Below are positions 58,801-64,000 of a stretch of DNA of 64,000 bases, one piece after another; the stretch's first letter is position 1; each line of letters starts with the position of its first letter. Origin of the DNA: Hetaerina americana (Eukaryota > Arthropoda > Insecta > Odonata > Calopterygidae). The notes beneath the pieces were generated by a model, which saw nothing but the letters and a program-made list of their open reading frames with translations, was not told the DNA's origin and did no database searches. Location of the stretch: contig JAKTNV010000078.1 of the NCBI GenBank assembly GCA_022747635.1, forward strand, positions 558,001 through 622,000, written 5' to 3'. The translations under genes and the position numbers were made by a program.

Positions 58801-60383
58801 GAGCGTAATTTGTTTGATAAGGAACAGAGTTTAGAAAATTTTCTGCTCTCTGAATGCCCATAATTATTGTCAAGAATAACACAACAAAAGCTATAAAGCA
58901 CTCATAATTTTGCTGTGGCAAACAATATTAATTCATAAAAAGTAAAATATTAATCTAAGCAATCAAGTTTTGCTGAAGATACGAAGTTCAGAACTGGAAA
59001 ATAAGTGATTTGTATTTTGGGTAATCATCATAAATACTTGAAAACTAAAATAAAATTAAGTCTTGTGAATAGAAAATTATTTTAGTGTCCGGTTTCCGAG
59101 GAGACAAACTGATCAAATAATTTAAAACTCCTTAAATCAATAAGAAAATCGCGAAGTGAGAACCAAATAACGCGGGGCTATTGTTTTAACTCGATTCCTA
59201 ATATTTAATTATTTATTCGCTTCATAATAAAACCAAATTATATATAGATTTTCAGTTCCCTTTGATGTGTACTTTGATATACACCTTGATACTACTACCA
59301 TCTGCACAGTCATATTGTAAAAAGTGATATAATACGATGCCTATTCAAATAAAAAACTATCTAGTTAATAATTAGGCCTACCTTTGATAATTTAAAAACT
59401 GGCAATGATTAATTATTTAAAAAAATGTTTCCTTCGATTCCAATCCTTGTAATGAAGACTATTTATCGCGTATAGATTGCATAAATTAAGCAATAAAACA
59501 TTTGATTCTATCGTGTTACGAAAATATATCATGACTTATTAATGACTAAAAGCATTTACATGTTGGTAGCCGTAAATAAGCAATATTTAATTCCCATCAA
59601 GGTGATATGCCAAACATGGAGGACAAGCCGCTGCCCCTAGATACAGGTTGAAACATTTTTAGCAGAACGTCAGAGTAAGAGCAATTTACTATTGACTTTT
59701 TCGACGTGTATCAATTCATTTTTGAACTACTTGCTGAAAGTTTGCTTATTTAAAAGTAAAATTCCATGGTAGGAAGGTGCATTTCCTTCTACATGACTAC
59801 CGTTCACATTCTCAGGAAGATGACTGGTTTTTAACTGACTTAAAATAAGAGGAATCGCTTGAGATAAGTCATGATGCTGAAAGTGTCTTTAAGAGAAAAT
59901 GTTTCATTTTATCGTGGGTCCCAAACGTTCACAATATCTGAATGAAGATTTTTAGCTGGTTACCAATCAATATACAAGTATTTATTGGGTGTCTTCATGT
60001 TCTAAGTCAAAAAAAAACAAATCATTTGATGAGTGGTGATACTTCATAAGAAAATGGAAATATCATTTTGGTTAATTTTAGAGTTCTGCTGGCGTGCTCG
60101 TAGGCGAGTTTTAAAGATAGAGGTTAAACTCATCATGCAAATAAATGGACCATAATGCTTTTAGTTTACATGCCCTCAGGATATAAAAACGTTCACATTA
60201 CCCATGATTTTACCTCCTTCATGTTTTTCCTGAACAAGATAGTTTGAACCAAAATAATTCCTTAACCCCGGGATGATCACAAAGAGACAAATGATGATGC
60301 AACTCATCATTTTTATAGTAACTGAAATTTAGAATTGTTTTAAAGCAAAAAGCGACCAAATAAGGAAATAAAAGAGGTATGCA
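55880..60383. other. Unassigned AT-rich DNA
   Basis: About 4.5 kb with no gene, repeat or RNA recognised. Short frames (57285-57479, 57696-57887, 58058-58306, 58671-58901) have no known match. Confidence 0.5.
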
Positions 60384-60422
60384 ATTGGATGAGCAAAGCG
60401 ATGAAAGCTTTGCTCATCCAAT
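60384..60422. repeat. Perfect 16-bp hairpin
   Basis: ATTGGATGAGCAAAGC (60384-60399) and its exact reverse complement (60407-60422) flank a 7-nt loop. The symmetry stops there. Too short for a typical precursor miRNA stem. No poly-U run follows. Confidence 0.85.
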
Positions 60423-63400
60423 ATATATACGTTATCCAAAGAGTTGCTAAATATGATTGTATAATTTTCTTGCTGGCAGTTTCACGCCATTCATCAGTAT
60501 TCATCCGTAAAATCGATTTTAATGCCTAGAGTTGAAGAGAATTTTAAAGCCTCGCGGAAGCATTATTTGAATGCATTAGCGATTGGAGCTCTTAATCGAG
60601 TGATAATTATGAATTTTAATTAGATTCATCCTGTTATGTACTCACAATACGTGCCCCTAACATGATAAGCACTAAAAAACGAAAATTCATTTATTCAAAT
60701 TGCAGGAATTCACCATTTGCATGCATATAACTGATACAGCGGAATCTAGGTCGTAACGCAATCAGAGGCTGAGAAGTGCGTGATGCATACCATAATTTCT
60801 TTTAATCATACTAATCCCACGAAAAAATTGCCTATCACGCTCACAAGATATCGGTGATTGAGGGACTTTTGAATAATGTATATTGACCGCTCGTCTGCTA
60901 AAAGTCACGGTGGTATGATATTGGCTTAAAACTGGTATATTTCAAAACGTATCAAACGTTTAAAAATCAAATTCAATCAATCAGATGGATTCGATTTGAT
61001 GGAAACAATCCTCAAAATTGTAGTTTATGTGATATATAGTATTATTATTATTATCTAGCATAGCAATTAAAATTACTTACAGTTAAGGTAACTAAGAAAT
61101 AACTAAACCACATTGATCATAAAACATGTTCCACAATTGATGAATCATTGCTGCTTTTTTGTTATTAGTAATGTGAGGAATTGGAAAATACTTATTTTTT
61201 ATCTAATTGAGAATGGCTATTTTCAAATAAAAAACTGAATGTGATGAATTTAGGGTACTCTTTATAAACACTAATGTGTGCTTTAAAATAGTTTACAGCT
61301 ATGATATAATACAAATAGGTATAATGGAACCATTTTAGAATGGTGTATTCAAATCCAGATTCTAGCATACTGCCACAATTTGAAATTTTTGTGTTCACGA
61401 GAACTCCATGTGACCATATTTGTGGAAACACTGCAGGGATTTTAGTAAGAACTCACACTACTTTGCAGTCCATGAGGAAACTTCATCCATGACTAGAATG
61501 AGACGTGCCGTCGATTACTCCAGGGCAATATCATTTATGAAATGTGGTGAACCAGCACGTTCCAAGAGCGCAGTGAGGGTGGTTTTCCATCACATCTATT
61601 TTAGGTACCTTCTAGAAGTTCTATTTCGTGACATTTCGCAAGCCTATTTTACCACTCTTCGCGTCGAAAGCCTTAGTCGTCTTAAAAAAAACCAGGATTT
61701 ATAGCAATCCGTATACTCTAGTTGGATTACTCGAAGAATATTTACACTTTGCCTACGTTGTGAACTGTTCAAGTTGAAACCCCCTCGATAACTTAGGTTT
61801 AAAGTGAATCAGGCGACATCGAAGCGTGAATTGGCATGGATGGATACACAATACAGGGTAGAGGACTACGTGATATACATTGATTGCATTCGTTCATAGG
61901 TATTTAGAAAGCCTTCCAACACATTTATGAATTTAGATTGTAATTACGCCTACGCTGTATTCAGATCAAGTGGACATAATGTCAACATTGTCCTCGGCAG
62001 GGAATGCCTAATCATTTGATGTGAGTACCATGTCGTCATGGTCATGTTGAAGAATTTGAAATAAGGGATTTAATGATTGCCATGTTTGATCATTTCAGTT
62101 TTTTACTGATTCTTGAGTTAGTAACTACTTTAGAGGTAGATATTTGTAAAATAGAATAAGCACAACCATTAGTCATAAAGTTCCTCTGATTTATTGACGC
62201 AAAAGGTGATTTATAATAACTATTTACACTTAAACCTTAAGTTTCTCAGGAAGGATATATCAGGGCTTTCATTAAGTCTTTCTGAACCAGCAATAAGAAC
62301 CGCAGATTTCCAAAAAAGCAAGATATTGCCTTTTCATTACCAAACTAGATGCCTCATGCTCGTGGACTTGACAGCAAGAGAAATTGAAGCATAATTCATC
62401 GAGAATCTCATGTCCGTAGCAGTACATCTCAGTGTCCCTCCTTTCCTTGGTCTCATTCTCTTCGGAAACACCTTGATTCCCATAAGAGTTATTGGGATCT
62501 ACAAAAAATAAGCGTATTAAAGAGAGTATGAAATGTTTCCATTTGTAATTTATTAATTGTAATCAAATTATACGAAGCATACCGACTTTACTTATAGCAA
62601 GATTTTTAAGCCTGAATTGGGATGTTCCCTATGTTGGGAATCGGTTGCAAATTATTGGGCAACATTCAAGTGTGGAAATCATGTTAAGGAATTGGTGTAA
62701 TATCATTAAAAATAAATTTCAGACGGAACAGTCCACTGCTATTATTATAACTATTCATGACATTAGTAATATTCATTATTCATGGCTTTTATCCGTAACC
62801 ATTATCCAGCGCTGGAAGCGTCAATGATCTGATTTGGCAAATTAGTCTCGCCTTATTTGTAAAGTTTACTTTTTTAAATCGCTTTGTTTGACCAGAAGCA
62901 AATTTGATGGATAGAAAAATTATTTAGACTAAATATCCAAAATATCAAATTTACCAGAAAAAAAATACTTGAATTAATCTCAACCGAGAGCTAGGGTTTT
63001 TATTTGGATAATATTGTTAAATGAAACTTTTTGAAAGAGGTTGCTTTTACAAATACTCCGAAATGTGAATGTTTACCTTTGATTCACATAATATTAAATC
63101 CATATTTTTTAAATATGGAATAGAAGGTTCTGTAAGGTAACTATCTCATGGAAAAGTGGAAATTAAAATGCAAGGTATTGTCCATAATACTTATGGTACA
63201 TCAAGCAGATGAACTGATCATCGAGAAAGATATTTCAAAGGGGATAATCTCCGTCTTCCAAGACTCCTCTTCCGCTGATTTACCTCTCTCACAATCTGTC
63301 GTGCCCATTCCAAAAACGGAATCTGCTCAATTTTCAACTCATCAAGGGACCCTTCGACGGGTTTTATAGATACGATGAGCGGCATTGACATTTATGTCAA

Positions 63401-63589
63401 CGGTGGGCTGCTTGTTAATGCACTCCTCTTTTATCTACGGCAGTAAAAAAGGCCTTAGAAACTCAGAATTCATTTCCGATCTTTTTTTATGTCCTCGCGT
63501 CAATAAAATTGTATTCGCAACAGAGAATGGCCGCGAAGGAGAACCTAGGGATTATGACTCCAGTATTGGGACCTTCTCGCTAAACCTAT
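60423..63589. other. Unassigned AT-rich DNA
   Basis: About 3.2 kb with nothing recognised. The frames at 61420-61704 (94 codons) and 63148-63369 match no family I know. Confidence 0.5.
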
Positions 63590-64000
63590 AATATCTCCGT
63601 CTGCTCCCCCTCTCTTCGGTCCGCGCCCTTCACATCCGCCGGCAGTCACCCCCAACTGCCCTCTCACCCACCTCCCCGCTAATCTCTTATTCACTCTCTC
63701 CCACCATTTCCCCAACAAGACCTCTACTTGGGATGCCCTCGCAATATATAGCCGTTCCCCTCCTCCGCGATTCACACCCCGACCCTTGACCTCTTTCTGG
63801 AGCCATCACGATCCGTCCCAATCAATCGCTCGACCACCCCACCCCTTCGACGGAAGGGGAGGAGTGAGCGACCCCTGAAAACCACCCCCGACTCTTTCCG
63901 CCGCCGTGGAAGTGCGTGCACGTAGGGCATTCCTCAGCGATTCGGGAAGGGGAGCGCGGTGGAGGCGGGACGCCCCCTCTCCCCCTGCTCCATCCCTCTC
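63590..64000. other. C-rich, CpG-containing segment running off the window
   Basis: Pyrimidine-rich at first, then mixed GC-rich with many CpGs (GAGCGCGGTGGAGGCGGGAC near the end). It could be the edge of a GC-rich promoter/exon region or another biased repeat block; the window ends before this can be judged. Confidence 0.4.

Noticed and set aside
1..64000. CRISPR arrays, operons, ribosome binding sites, riboswitches
   Set aside because: Sequence character is eukaryotic. No regularly spaced repeats of CRISPR type and no prokaryotic gene layout were seen.
1..64000. Endogenous viral elements
   Set aside because: No viral capsid, polymerase or envelope pattern recognised in the frames inspected; the RT signals have LINE-type surroundings.

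Overview
The window looks like non-coding, repeat-rich DNA from an animal, most likely an arthropod and probably an insect. The basis for that call is the strongly AT-rich background, long TA, TG and AC microsatellites, several mariner-family (Tc1/mariner, D34D) transposons, decayed non-LTR retrotransposons, tRNA-derived SINEs, and an (ATCTAC)n-ended repeat of a kind I recall from many arthropod genomes. I cannot name the species. I found no host gene that I can support. Almost every recognisable protein signal comes from a transposable element (TE).

Layout. 1-2.7 kb: an AT-rich fold-back element, then a 5'-truncated LINE (endonuclease end, linker, reverse transcriptase, C-terminal region), heavily mutated. 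2.7-15.5 kb: mostly unassigned DNA with a LINE 3' relic (about 5.9-6.2 kb), a SINE with a target-site duplication (7.37-7.70 kb), a diverged SINE-body copy (8.2 kb), two TA microsatellites and purine-rich blocks. 15.5-18 kb: LINE relics and a mariner N-terminal relic. 20.2 kb and 22.8-23.8 kb: decayed mariners, the second carrying a SINE-like insertion. 24.4-26.5 kb: a 753-bp internally deleted mariner with an intact 1334-bp mariner of the same family inserted in its stop codon. 32.2-32.6 kb: a 471-bp deleted mariner of another family. 35.5-37.1 kb: two LINE 3' relics in opposite orientations. 37.7 kb: a SINE. 40.3-41.8 kb: an (ATCTAC)n-ended repeat and a LINE endonuclease/linker relic split by a fold-back SINE composite with a 13-bp target-site duplication. 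46.1 kb: a second fold-back insertion with a 12-bp duplication. 49.8 kb: a clear tRNA-derived SINE. 50.5 kb: a 34-bp-arm inverted repeat. 53.4-54.8 kb: a nearly intact mariner of a third family, broken by one extra base in an A run and lying against a TA microsatellite. 55.1-55.9 kb: a second copy of the 753-bp deleted mariner with the same deletion junction. 55.9-63.6 kb: featureless AT-rich DNA with one short hairpin. 63.6-64 kb: C-rich, CpG-containing DNA running off the edge.

How the parts relate. The best story is a young mariner family: an apparently intact autonomous copy (24479-25812) plus two copies of one deletion derivative. The derivatives keep both terminal repeats and the TA target duplications, so they could have been moved in trans by the intact transposase. 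The retroelement side is older: one LINE lineage has left many fragments, and SINEs have inserted into LINE and mariner relics. Two insertions have an inverted end plus a 12-13-bp target duplication, as expected from target-primed reverse transcription with 5' inversion. I saw no viral insertion, CRISPR array, rRNA or convincing functional tRNA.
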